Source: Campylobacterota bacterium (lineage in GTDB: Bacteria > Campylobacterota > Campylobacteria > Campylobacterales > SZUA-545). From it: a DNA stretch of 34,532 bases. The stretch spans positions 1-34,532 of the forward strand of contig PWVP01000020.1 in assembly GCA_003561815.1 (NCBI GenBank), in the 5' to 3' direction. Each line of letters starts with the position of its first letter. Positions within the stretch are counted from its first letter, which is position 1. Both the position numbers and the translations under genes were made by a program. Shown here in pieces: positions 24,609-32,751 of the stretch. Under the pieces are notes generated by a model. The model did no database searches and had not been told where the DNA came from. It saw only the letters and a list, made by a program, of their open reading frames with translations.

Positions 24609-26867
24609 ATGCGCCAACTGATACTGTTCGCCCTTCTGCTGGGGGGGCTTTACGCTAAAAGCTATCACACTATTGAGTACGAGGGGCTTTTGCGCCTTTC
24701 GGATATGAGTGCCACCGAGCTGGTGGGTTTCGGCCCCGGTGATACGGTGAGCCAGGAGCGGATCAATGCCGCTTTGTTGCGGCTCTTTGATCAGGGGTAT
24801 TTCGCCGACATCGTCGTCAGCGAGCCCTCTGAAGGGGTGCTGCGCTTTAGCTTCACCGAAAAGCCCGCCATCACCCGTCTGGAGCTAGAGGGGGTCAGCG
24901 ACAACGAGCGCGACGAGAAATATATGCCCGCTTTAGGGATCAGGCGTGGCGAGATCTACGATGCGCGGCGCGTCGAGCGGGCGCAGGAGCGGCTCATGGA
25001 GATCGCCCGAGCCGAGGGGTTTTACGATACGGTGGTAGAGGTGGAGCTCGAGCCTGCTGGCGAAGGGGTGGCGCTTACTTTTCATTTTCATAAGGGCGAA
25101 CGCATCACCATCACCCAGACCCGTTTTCACGGTCTGGAGGCCTTCGATCGTAAAGAGCTGCACGGTCAGATGGGCAACCGCCAGGCACAGAGCTTTAGCT
25201 GGTTTCCCGGACGCAACAACGGCCGTCTGCGGCTACTGGAGCTCCCCCACGAGAGTGCACGGATCCAGGAGTACTATCTGCAGCACGGCTACCTGGATGT
25301 GGAGGTGGCCGATCCCTTCTTGATGGCCGACTTTAGCAGCTACACCGCGACGCTGGATTTTCAGATCGAAGAGGGCAAGCCCTATGCGGTCTCTGAGGTG
25401 GCCATCACCACCACCGATCGCCCCGATGAGGATCTGGATGCGCTTCTGGCCGATCTGAGACTCCAGCCGATGCGCATCTTCAATGTCGATCATATGCGCC
25501 GCGATATGGACAGGATTCGAGAGCATGTGGCCGATCAGGGGTACGCCTTTGTCCGTGTGGAGCCCGATATCCGTCCCGATCCCGATCGCCAGCTGGCCGC
25601 ACTCACCTTCCGCGTCACCTATGGCCAGAAGGTCCATATTCGCGATGTGGTGATCGGCGGAAACAGTCGCACCCTCGATCGGGTGGTGCGCCGCGAGGTG
25701 TTTTTGGCCCCCGGCGATCTCTATAGCCTAAGCGAGCTGCGCCAGTCGCGCAATGCGCTCAACCGGCTGGGCTACTTCGAGCGTGTCGAGATTGAGGAGC
25801 GGCGGGTGAGCGAGAGCGAGATGGATCTGATCATCACCACTAAAGAGACCCCCACGGGCAACCTGATGATCGGCGGGGGGTATAGCAGCTATGATGGCTT
25901 TATCTTCAACGCTTCGGTCACCGATCGCAATGTCTTTGGTAGCGGTATCTCGCTCGGGTTTGAGCTGGACACCTCCTCGCGTACCCGCCGCACCGAGCTG
26001 AGCCTGACCAACCCCCGGGTGCGCGATAGCGTCTACTCGCTGGGCTTTAGCATCTTCCAGACCCGCTACAGGAGCGATGACTACACCCGCGAATCCGAGG
26101 GGCTGAGCACCACCGTAGGGCGCCGCTTCGATCGCCACTGGCGGGGCAGCCTGACTGGCAGCTGGTCGCGCAACGATAATAGCTACCGTGATGCCGATGT
26201 TCACCCGCTACTGATCGATGGAGAGACCACTAAAATCTCCCTGACCCCTACGGTGCGCTTTAACAACACCGATGACTTCTTTGTCCCTCGAGAGGGGATG
26301 ACCTTTAGCCAATCTCTGGAGTACACCGGCTTTAGCGGGGATGAGTCCTATACGAAGAGCACCACCAGCCTCGCCCTCTTTAAAGGACTCGAGCCTTTGA
26401 TTGAGTACGATCTGATTCTGCGCTATCGCGCCCGCTTGCAGCTGGCCGATGCGGATGCGGATGATGTGCGCAGCTATCCGCTGGGTAGCCGCCTCTACCT
26501 GGGTGGCAGCCGGAGTCTTCGCGGCTACCGCTCAGGCAGCGTCGCACCGGTGCTTAAAGACGATGATGGCGAGATGGTTACGGACCAGTATGGCGACGCC
26601 CGCTATATGGGGGGCACCTACGCCTTTAACCAGTCGATCGAGGCGAGCCTGCCACTAATCCCCGATGCCAATATGCGTATGGCGCTCTTTTATGACTACG
26701 GCGCGATCGGGCTGGATGATTTCGATGTGCAGCGCAGCAGTTACGGCGTAGCGCTAGAGTGGTTCTCGCCGATGGGGCCGCTGCAGTTTATCTGGGCCTG
26801 GCCTATCGACAAGGAGCCACACGATCGCACCTCCACCTTTGAGTTTACCCTCGGGCAGCGGTTTTAG
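24609..26867 (+). CDS. bamA: Outer-membrane protein assembly factor BamA
   Basis: BamA inserts beta-barrel proteins into the outer membrane. The 752-aa protein has a signal peptide (MRQLILFALLLGGLYA), a run of POTRA domains (about residues 20-400; FDQGYFADIVVSE, GFYDTVVEVEL, HGYLDVEVADP, QGYAFVRVEPD, RNALNRLGYFERVEI are the strand-turn signatures of five repeats) and a C-terminal barrel with GGYSSYDGF, RNVFGSGISLG and the L6 loop LRGY (VRGF-type). It ends in the outer-membrane C-terminal Phe (TLGQRF). The ATG follows AAGGAAT. Its stop overlaps the convergent ppx stop by 4 nt. Confidence 0.96.
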   Translation: MRQLILFALLLGGLYAKSYHTIEYEGLLRLSDMSATELVGFGPGDTVSQERINAALLRLFDQGYFADIVVSEPSEGVLRFSFTEKPAITRLELEGVSDNERDEKYMPALGIRRGEIYDARRVERAQERLMEIARAEGFYDTVVEVELEPAGEGVALTFHFHKGERITITQTRFHGLEAFDRKELHGQMGNRQAQSFSWFPGRNNGRLRLLELPHESARIQEYYLQHGYLDVEVADPFLMADFSSYTATLDFQIEEGKPYAVSEVAITTTDRPDEDLDALLADLRLQPMRIFNVDHMRRDMDRIREHVADQGYAFVRVEPDIRPDPDRQLAALTFRVTYGQKVHIRDVVIGGNSRTLDRVVRREVFLAPGDLYSLSELRQSRNALNRLGYFERVEIEERRVSESEMDLIITTKETPTGNLMIGGGYSSYDGFIFNASVTDRNVFGSGISLGFELDTSSRTRRTELSLTNPRVRDSVYSLGFSIFQTRYRSDDYTRESEGLSTTVGRRFDRHWRGSLTGSWSRNDNSYRDADVHPLLIDGETTKISLTPTVRFNNTDDFFVPREGMTFSQSLEYTGFSGDESYTKSTTSLALFKGLEPLIEYDLILRYRARLQLADADADDVRSYPLGSRLYLGGSRSLRGYRSGSVAPVLKDDDGEMVTDQYGDARYMGGTYAFNQSIEASLPLIPDANMRMALFYDYGAIGLDDFDVQRSSYGVALEWFSPMGPLQFIWAWPIDKEPHDRTSTFEFTLGQRF

Positions 26868-28336
26868 CGCACAAGCTTCAAGCGAAGACCAAAGGGGGGC
26901 TTGATCCCCTCTAGGCTCGCCTCTGTAATGCTGCCCACCTCCTGGGGCAGATGGATGTGTAGCGTGCGGCCGATGAGCTCAAAACGAACCGACGGGCGGC
27001 TTCGGCAGGTGTTAAGGGTGTTGGCCAGGTAGATGCAGAGGGCCAGCCAGCGCAGCGTCACCGAGGAGGGGAGCAGCCGGGCCATCTTCGGGTGGGGGAT
27101 AAAGCTACTCAGCGCCTTCTTCTGCTGGGCACGAATCAAAGTGGCGATCAAGATCCGATCGCCATGCTCATACCCGTAAGCCAGACCGCCTAGGGTGATC
27201 ATATAGCCGTTTCGCGCACGCTCGTAGTGGTTAAGGTAGTCCCCCACCGTCAAAAGGCGCGCGGCGTGGGCCAATGGATAGCGGTAGGCCGGATCGATCC
27301 GGTGCATCGGCGCAAGCGTCTCGAAGAGATCGACGGCTGTATGCGCCAGCCAGCGCGCAAGCGGGGGGTGAACCCCGAAACGATCCTGAAGGCTCTCAAG
27401 GCTCGGTTGCGTGCCCGGCGGGAGGCGTAGCCCCGCACCGCGCAGCAGCTGCTGCAGGTAGAGCCCTTCGCGCACCCCCACCCCGCTGGTGATAGTGCAG
27501 CCCGAGCCGAGCTTGCGCGCCACCCGTGTGAGAATCAAAACCCCCTCGCGAATCACATCCAGCCGCTCGGCCTTAAAGCCGATCTGTTTCAGTCGGGTCG
27601 GGTTGGCGCGGATGATGTCGGCCAGGAAGTGGCGCTGATCGGCTAGATTGAAGCGGTAGGCGTGGAGCACCTCAAAGGGGTAGTTCTCCTTTTTCATCAG
27701 CACATTGGCCAGTGCGCGCAGCGTGCCCCCCACCCCGATAAGCGGTTTGCCGCGAAAGTTCTCAGGCAGGTCTTGAAGCGTGCGGCTCACATAGCGAAGG
27801 GCCCCTTTGACATCGGGGGTGCCGTCGAAAAAGAGCTCCTTTAAGCGAACGGTGCCCAGTGGATAGGAGAGGCAGTCGCGCACCTGCCCATTCTCTATCA
27901 GCGCCAGCTCCGTTGAGCCACCACCGATATCGATACTCACCCCCTCACGCACCGGAAGCAGATTGGCTGCTGCCAGACCTCCCAGGCGCGCCTCCTCCTG
28001 GCCTTCGATCACCCGTACTTGCAGACCGCAGCGCTGCTTCACGCGGCGCAAAAACAGCTCACGATTGGGCGCATCGCGCACGGCAGAGGTGGCCACAGCC
28101 AGCACACGGCGGGCTTTAAAGGCCTGAGCGATCTGGACAAAATCGGCAAGCGCCTCCTGGGCGCGCTGCATCGCCGCCTCCTGAAGCTCACCGCCGTTTT
28201 TCCAGGCGTTCTCACTGATGCGAACCCGCGCCTTGGCTTCACGCAGAAGGTGAAAGCCGTAGCGGCTGGTTCGCTCAAACACCGCCATGCGAACCGAGTT
28301 GGACCCGATATCGATTACGGCGGTGACCTTGGCCAT
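26864..28336 (-). CDS. ppx: Ppx/GppA-type exopolyphosphatase
   Basis: Members hydrolyse polyphosphate and/or pppGpp. From ATG 28336 it is 490 aa; I drop the track's nine N-terminal residues because this ATG gives the usual start (MAKVTAVIDIGSNSVRMAVFE) one base after the ferredoxin stop. The actin-like ATPase fold shows IDIGSNS (phosphate 1) and SIDIGGGSTEL (phosphate 2). The C-terminal third is the HD-like domain (HTAVDLFETLAP, LAHAARLLTVGDYLNHYERARNGYM). The gene is last in the minus-strand run from plsY and matches the Campylobacter order ppx-fdx-cosR as I recall it. Whether it prefers polyphosphate or pppGpp cannot be read from sequence. Confidence 0.9.
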   Translation of the reverse strand: MAKVTAVIDIGSNSVRMAVFERTSRYGFHLLREAKARVRISENAWKNGGELQEAAMQRAQEALADFVQIAQAFKARRVLAVATSAVRDAPNRELFLRRVKQRCGLQVRVIEGQEEARLGGLAAANLLPVREGVSIDIGGGSTELALIENGQVRDCLSYPLGTVRLKELFFDGTPDVKGALRYVSRTLQDLPENFRGKPLIGVGGTLRALANVLMKKENYPFEVLHAYRFNLADQRHFLADIIRANPTRLKQIGFKAERLDVIREGVLILTRVARKLGSGCTITSGVGVREGLYLQQLLRGAGLRLPPGTQPSLESLQDRFGVHPPLARWLAHTAVDLFETLAPMHRIDPAYRYPLAHAARLLTVGDYLNHYERARNGYMITLGGLAYGYEHGDRILIATLIRAQQKKALSSFIPHPKMARLLPSSVTLRWLALCIYLANTLNTCRSRPSVRFELIGRTLHIHLPQEVGSITEASLEGIKPPFGLRLKLVR

Positions 28337-28337
28337 G

Positions 28338-28589
28338 CTACTGCTCTTTTTGTAGCTGCTCAAACTTGAGCGTCAGCTCCTCTGCACTCTCCACATTATC
28401 CGGATCGGGGACGATACAGTCTACCGGGCAGACCGCCACGCAGGCGGGCTCGTCGTAGTGACCCACGCACTCGGTGCAGCGATCGGGATCGATCAGGTAG
28501 ACCGGATCCCCCTCCTCAATCGCCTCATTAGGGCACTCATCGAGGCAGGCGTCGCAGGCGATACACTCTTCGTTGATTATCAGTGACAT
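28338..28589 (-). CDS. 2[4Fe-4S] ferredoxin, Alvin/YfhL type
   Basis: This 83-aa electron carrier has cluster ligands CIACDACLDECP and CTECVGHYDEPACVAVCP. The second motif has the eight-residue spacing (CxxCx8CxxxC) that defines the Allochromatium/YfhL type with low-potential clusters. A charged C-terminal helix follows. ATG 28589 has AAGGACAGCA upstream. The gene is separated from the histidine kinase by 60 nt and from ppx by 1 nt. The redox partner is not indicated by context. Confidence 0.93.
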   Translation of the reverse strand: MSLIINEECIACDACLDECPNEAIEEGDPVYLIDPDRCTECVGHYDEPACVAVCPVDCIVPDPDNVESAEELTLKFEQLQKEQ

Positions 28590-28649
28590 TGCTGTCCTTA
28601 TCTATGGCCTTGGTTTGGGTGTGCGGTTTTTACACCAATGCCGCTTAAT

Positions 28650-29954
28650 CTAATCTTTTTTCCCCGGTGGCGTGTACTCTAAAAGAAGTGTCGCGATGGT
28701 GCCCTGTGTATCGATACGGTTTTGGAGGCTCAGGCTCCCGCCTAGCGCCTCAGCTGCACTCTTGGCCAGATAGAGCCCCAGACCGGCCCCTTTATGTTCG
28801 CCTTTGCCCACAAAGGGGGCGAAGATATCCACCCCTTGATCGAGCCCCCTACCCTCATCGATCACCTCAACAATCAGCTGCCGATCGAGCAGACGGGCGC
28901 GAAGGGTGATCTGTTTGCCTTCGGGGGTGAACTTAATCGCATTGCCCACGAGGTTTTGGAGGATGTGGCTAATCAGTGTCGGCTGGGTCTTCATCATCAA
29001 CGACTCGGGGGCGATCTCCCCCTTAAGCACCCGCCCCTGCTCGTGGGCGAGCAGCTGGAAATCCGCCACCTTTCGTCTTAGAAACTCACTGATGTTGACC
29101 GGCTCGGGGGGATCAAACTGGGCATACCCCGCCCGCCCGATCTCTAAGATGGTGCCGGTCATCTTGTTCATCTCATCGATCACCTTATTGGTGTGGCGCA
29201 GCACCTCCTGATACTTTTCGGGGGTGCGCTCCTTAAGCAGCGTGACATCGTTTTTGGCCTTGATCACCGCCAGGGGGGTTTTGAGCTCATGGGCGATACC
29301 GATAAAGAGCTCGCGTTGATAACCGATGTGCCCCTGCAGACGCCGCAAAAGGGTGTTAAGGGTATGGGCCAGGGGTCGAAACTCCTGGGGAAGACGGCGC
29401 TGATTGACCGGGCTGAGCGACTGCTCGTTCATGCTCGCCAGCTCGTGGCTGAGGTTGCGCACCGGACGGGCCAGAAGGGCCGAGTAGAGGTAGGAAAAGA
29501 GCGGGATAAAGATAATCGCCAGCAGGTTGAGAAAGAGAATGATATTTCGAATCCGCTCTAGTAGCGCCACGCTGCTGGTGATGTTGCGCGTCACCTTCAG
29601 GTAGTGGCCGCTGCTATAATCATAGGGGTAGTAGAGGTGCTTGAGATGGTTGGTGCCGATGCGCTCCTGCTCGAAGTAGGCGCCGCTGCGATCCTCTTTG
29701 GTGTCGAGATCGATCTCGATGGAGATCAGCTGCGCCTGACAGCCGTAGGGGGCCTCTATGCGCACCCCCTCTTGCTGCTCCTGAGCCTCGGAGAGCACCT
29801 CCTGGGCCGCTTTGTGCATCTCGGCACGCACCTCCTCATAGATGCTGTGCTTAATGAGGCTGTAGACCACATAGGAGAAGACAAAGACCAGCGCCGCAAT
29901 GGCTGGCAGCAGCTTAGCGGCGAACTCCCCCCTTACGCTTTTGAAGGGTAGCAA
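28650..29954 (-). CDS. Sensor histidine kinase paired with the CosR/HsrA-type regulator
   Basis: The 434-aa kinase has TM1 (about 14-33), a periplasmic sensor of about 100 residues (34-132) with no recognised fold, TM2 (about 137-160), a short HAMP-like linker, the H-box AHELKTPLAVI (phospho-acceptor His222), the N-box QNLVGNAIKF and the G-box GKGEHKGAGLGLYLAK, so the catalytic core is intact. The start appears to be TTG 29954, 22 nt inside the regulator gene, with only a weak ribosome site; an alternative start is not obvious. The overlap implies coupled expression with the response regulator. In Campylobacter and Helicobacter the corresponding regulator has no adjacent kinase. Confidence 0.88.
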   Translation of the reverse strand: MLPFKSVRGEFAAKLLPAIAALVFVFSYVVYSLIKHSIYEEVRAEMHKAAQEVLSEAQEQQEGVRIEAPYGCQAQLISIEIDLDTKEDRSGAYFEQERIGTNHLKHLYYPYDYSSGHYLKVTRNITSSVALLERIRNIILFLNLLAIIFIPLFSYLYSALLARPVRNLSHELASMNEQSLSPVNQRRLPQEFRPLAHTLNTLLRRLQGHIGYQRELFIGIAHELKTPLAVIKAKNDVTLLKERTPEKYQEVLRHTNKVIDEMNKMTGTILEIGRAGYAQFDPPEPVNISEFLRRKVADFQLLAHEQGRVLKGEIAPESLMMKTQPTLISHILQNLVGNAIKFTPEGKQITLRARLLDRQLIVEVIDEGRGLDQGVDIFAPFVGKGEHKGAGLGLYLAKSAAEALGGSLSLQNRIDTQGTIATLLLEYTPPGKKD

Positions 29955-30604
29955 AAGCGATAACCCCGCCGCCGGACCGTCTCGATGGTGTCGATCTTGA
30001 GCGGCTTATCGATCTTTTGACGAATCTGATTGATCGCCACCTCGATCACATTAGGCGTGACCAGCTCGGGCTCCTCCCAGATGGCATCGAGAAGCTGCTC
30101 TTTACTCACGATCTGATCGCGGTGACGCGCGAGATGGGTGAGCACCTCAAAGGGCTTGCCTTTGAGCTCGATCTCGTTGGACTTAAAGTAGATCTTCTCC
30201 TCGTCGGGGTCGATTCGAAGATCCTCAATCTCGAGCACATTGGTGCCGCCAAAGCGCAGCCGCGCCTCGATGCGCGAGACCAGCACATCAAACTCAAAAG
30301 GCTTTCGGATATAGTCATCGGCCCCCATGCGCAGCGCCTCGATCTCGCTCTCGCGATCGTCGCGGGCAGAGATGACCACGCAGGCGGTTCTTTGGGACTT
30401 CTTTTTGACCTCGGGAATCAGATCCAGACCATCCCCATCGGGCAGCATCCAGTCGGTCAACACCAGATCGTAGTTACGGATTCCGATAAAATACTGGGCA
30501 TCTTTAAGGCTCTCCGCCTCATCGGTCTGAAAACCCAATTCGCGCAACCCTTCTGAGAGGGTTTTGTTGAGCGTGCTCTCATCCTCCACGATCAAAATAC
30601 GCAT
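29933..30604 (-). CDS. OmpR-family response regulator, CosR/HsrA type with intact receiver
   Basis: From ATG 30604 it is 223 aa (MRILIVEDEST). The DNA-binding half (about 120-223), with KGKPFEVLTHLARHRDQIVS, PNVIEVAINQIRQK and TVETVRRRGYRFCYP-like text, is nearly identical to Helicobacter HsrA (HP1043) and Campylobacter CosR as I remember them. Those proteins are essential orphan regulators with degenerate receivers. Here the receiver keeps the acid pair E7/D8, phospho-acceptor D51 (LTDWMLPDGDG), S79 and K101, so phosphorylation by the adjacent kinase is expected. The track's three extra residues (GTG start) are unsupported; AAAAGG lies before ATG 30604. Confidence 0.92.
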   Translation of the reverse strand: MRILIVEDESTLNKTLSEGLRELGFQTDEAESLKDAQYFIGIRNYDLVLTDWMLPDGDGLDLIPEVKKKSQRTACVVISARDDRESEIEALRMGADDYIRKPFEFDVLVSRIEARLRFGGTNVLEIEDLRIDPDEEKIYFKSNEIELKGKPFEVLTHLARHRDQIVSKEQLLDAIWEEPELVTPNVIEVAINQIRQKIDKPLKIDTIETVRRRGYRFCYPSKA

Positions 30605-30638
30605 CGATATCACCTTTTATTGCGGGTTGAAGAGCGCG

Positions 30639-30667
30639 ATTATAGCACAACCTAAGGAAATTTTAAA
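30639..30667 (-). promoter_or_regulatory. Promoter of the response regulator-kinase genes
   Basis: On the minus strand TTTAAA (30667-30662), a 17-bp spacer and TATAAT (30644-30639) preceded by TGC form a strong extended -10 promoter about 35 nt before the regulator ATG. The gap to folB (30605-30705) also holds TTTAAACTTT (30662-30671) and TTTAAGTTT (30705-30713) on the plus strand, possible regulator sites. Confidence 0.62.
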
Positions 30668-30705
30668 CTTTCAGAGGGGGAGTGGATTTTCTGTTTTGGT
30701 AAGGT

Positions 30706-31041
30706 TTAAGTTTGTCGTTTGAGGGTGTGGGTGACAGAGACCGCCGCGTGGGGGAAGATATCGGGCTTTTCGATGCTAAGCACCACCTGCTGCACCCGAT
30801 CGCTTAGGGCCATCAAACCCGCCGCAATCTCACACAGCGCCGTCTCGATCAGGCCATACTGCCCCTCTTTAAGCATCTTCTCAATCCGCTCGATCGCCAT
30901 GGCGTAATCGACATACTCCCCCTCCTGGCTGTAGTCATAGTCGATGCTCGCATTGATATGGAGCCGCTGGGGGGCGTTTCGCTCATGGGGCAGAATGCCG
31001 ATCACCGCCCGAATGCCGAGATTGTGGATACCGATTGTCAT
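30706..31041 (-). CDS. folB: Dihydroneopterin aldolase
   Basis: FolB splits 7,8-dihydroneopterin to 6-hydroxymethyl-dihydropterin in folate synthesis. The 111-aa protein has the family N-terminus MTIGIHNLGIRAVIGILPHE, DYAMAIERIEKM, the conserved Glu in YGLIETALCEIA and the catalytic Lys in SIEKPDIFPHAAVSV. The ATG overlaps the plsY stop (ATGA). The gap before the response regulator holds a separate promoter. Confidence 0.92.
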   Translation of the reverse strand: MTIGIHNLGIRAVIGILPHERNAPQRLHINASIDYDYSQEGEYVDYAMAIERIEKMLKEGQYGLIETALCEIAAGLMALSDRVQQVVLSIEKPDIFPHAAVSVTHTLKRQT

Positions 31042-31667
31042 GAGACGGTCGCCTCCTGGCCCCTAAAGAGCCGTATCAGATTCGGGATGTGTTTATAGAT
31101 AATAATAATCGCCATAAGGATCAAAGGCGCATGGCTGCCAATCCCCGGCAGGCCGCCGTAGTGGATCACGAAGCTGGCCAGAACCGCCGCAAGCAGGCCG
31201 GCTAGCGAGGAGACCGAGGAGATTCTAAGCCAGCGCCCCACCGCAAACCAGACCGCAAGCCCCACTAAAGCAGAGAGCGGGGAGAGCACGAGCAGCACGC
31301 CCACGCCGGTGGCCACCCCTTTGCCCCCCTCAAACTTCAAAAAGGGGCTAAAGCAGTGGCCGATCACCGCCAGAATCGCCACGCTCCACTGCACATGGGA
31401 ATCCAACCCCGCCGCCATCGCAGCCAGCACCAGCGCGGCCCCCTTGATGGCATCCAGCCCCAGCGTCGCAGCGGCGAGCTTTTTAGCCAGGGCGGGGTTC
31501 TGCTCTTTTAGTACACGCAACACATTGGTTGCACCGATGCTGCCACTGCCGTGTGCGCGAATATCCACTTTACCGAAACTCCTGGCCAGCAGCAGACCAA
31601 AGGGGATCGCTCCGATCAGGTAGGCGGCGAGATAAAACTGCACATTGATATTAAATAAAAAGTCCAT
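31038..31667 (-). CDS. plsY: Glycerol-3-phosphate acyltransferase PlsY
   Basis: PlsY transfers an acyl group from acyl-phosphate to glycerol-3-phosphate, the first step of phospholipid synthesis. The 209-aa inner-membrane protein has about five TM helices and the three family motifs: GSGSIGATNVLR, GHCFSPFLKFEGGKGVATG and the LRISSVSSL loop. It is the first gene of the minus-strand run and shares a divergent A/T-rich promoter region with nadA. Together with pssA in this window it covers two membrane lipid steps. Confidence 0.95.
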   Translation of the reverse strand: MDFLFNINVQFYLAAYLIGAIPFGLLLARSFGKVDIRAHGSGSIGATNVLRVLKEQNPALAKKLAAATLGLDAIKGAALVLAAMAAGLDSHVQWSVAILAVIGHCFSPFLKFEGGKGVATGVGVLLVLSPLSALVGLAVWFAVGRWLRISSVSSLAGLLAAVLASFVIHYGGLPGIGSHAPLILMAIIIIYKHIPNLIRLFRGQEATVS

Positions 31668-31671
31668 CCGC

Positions 31672-31708
31672 TAAACTCCCACTTCTGCTTTCGTTATAAT
31701 GATAATAA
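31672..31708. promoter_or_regulatory. Divergent promoter region of nadA and plsY
   Basis: TATAAT (31695-31700) with TAAACT 17 bp upstream (31672-31677) is the likely nadA promoter, giving a leader of about 40 nt. The minus strand of the same A/T block reads TATTATCATTATAA, offering a plsY -10 (TATTAT, 31708-31703). The promoters would overlap. Confidence 0.48.
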
Positions 31709-31746
31709 CCGAGCGGCCCTAAGGGGGTCGTAAAAGAGGAGAGGTT

Positions 31747-32751
31747 TTGGAAAAAGAGACACTCAAAGCGGCCATTTTGGAGCAAAAAAAACGCCTGGGC
31801 GTCACGATCGCAGCGCACTTTTATCAGCGCGACGAGGTGGTGGAGGTTGCCGATCTGGTGGGTGATAGTCTGGAGCTCTCCAAAAGAGCCCGTGATGATG
31901 AGGCGCCCTATCTGCTCTTCTGCGGGGTGGGGTTTATGGCGCAGGGGGTGAAGATCCTGGCACCCAATAAGCGGGTCTTTATGCCCCGCATCGCCTGCTG
32001 CTCCATGGCGCGGATGATCGATGCGAGCTACTTTAATGCCAGCGTCGAGGCGATGATCTCTGCTGGGATTGCACGGGAGAACATCTATCCTGTCACCTAT
32101 ATCAACGCCAGCGCAGAGGTCAAAGCCGAGGTGGGCAAGATGGGCGGCATGGTCTGCACCAGCTCCAATGCCGCAGTGATTATGGAGCACGCCCTTAAGA
32201 GTGGTAAAAAGATCCTCTTTGTGCCCGATCGCTGCCTGGGGGAGAATCTGGCGATCAAGATGGGGCTCAAATCCGCCGTAATCGGGCGCGAGAGCCCTGA
32301 AGAGATGGCCAGGGCCGATGTGATCTGCTTTGATGGCTTCTGTTCGGTGCATCAGCTCTTTACGCCCGAGGATATTGACTTTTACCGCGAACGCTACCCC
32401 GACATCCTCATCGCCGTGCATCCGGAGTGCGATCCGAAGGTGGTGGCCAAAGCGGACTTTAGCGGCTCAACCAGTCAGATTATCCGCTGGGTGGCCGAGC
32501 AGCCGATCGAGCAGAAGATCGCCGTGGGCACGGAGTTTAATCTGGTCAACCGTCTACGCGAAAAGAACACCTTCGTCCTCTCGGCCACCAAACCGGAATG
32601 TCCGACGATGAACGAGACCACACTTGAAGAGGTCAAGGCGGTACTCGACTCGATCGAAGCGGGCACCTTTATCAACGAGATGACGATCGATGATGAGACC
32701 CGCGAGTGGGCGGCGATCGCGCTCAACCGGATGCTGGATCTCAGCCGCTAG
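31747..32751 (+). CDS. nadA: Quinolinate synthase
   Basis: NadA condenses iminoaspartate with dihydroxyacetone phosphate to quinolinate in NAD synthesis and carries an oxygen-sensitive [4Fe-4S] cluster. The 334-aa protein starts at TTG 31747 (MEKETLKAAILEQKK) behind AGAGGAGAGG. The three cluster cysteines are visible in FCGVGFMAQ, VCTSSNAA and PECPTM, along with AHFYQRDEV, VHPECDP and GTEFNLV. nadB and nadC are not in the window. Its last 11 nt overlap the convergent unknown gene. Confidence 0.96.
   Translation: MEKETLKAAILEQKKRLGVTIAAHFYQRDEVVEVADLVGDSLELSKRARDDEAPYLLFCGVGFMAQGVKILAPNKRVFMPRIACCSMARMIDASYFNASVEAMISAGIARENIYPVTYINASAEVKAEVGKMGGMVCTSSNAAVIMEHALKSGKKILFVPDRCLGENLAIKMGLKSAVIGRESPEEMARADVICFDGFCSVHQLFTPEDIDFYRERYPDILIAVHPECDPKVVAKADFSGSTSQIIRWVAEQPIEQKIAVGTEFNLVNRLREKNTFVLSATKPECPTMNETTLEEVKAVLDSIEAGTFINEMTIDDETREWAAIALNRMLDLSR

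Noticed and set aside
28600-28649. Loose inverted repeat GCGG...CCGC between the kinase and the ferredoxin
   Set aside because: Only 4 bp of stem and a large loop with no T-run; not a supportable terminator. A ferredoxin promoter here is possible but no clear -10 could be chosen.
31651-32421. 256-aa minus-strand ORF opposite nadA
   Set aside because: Shadow of nadA; would overlap the plsY start region and has no family resemblance.
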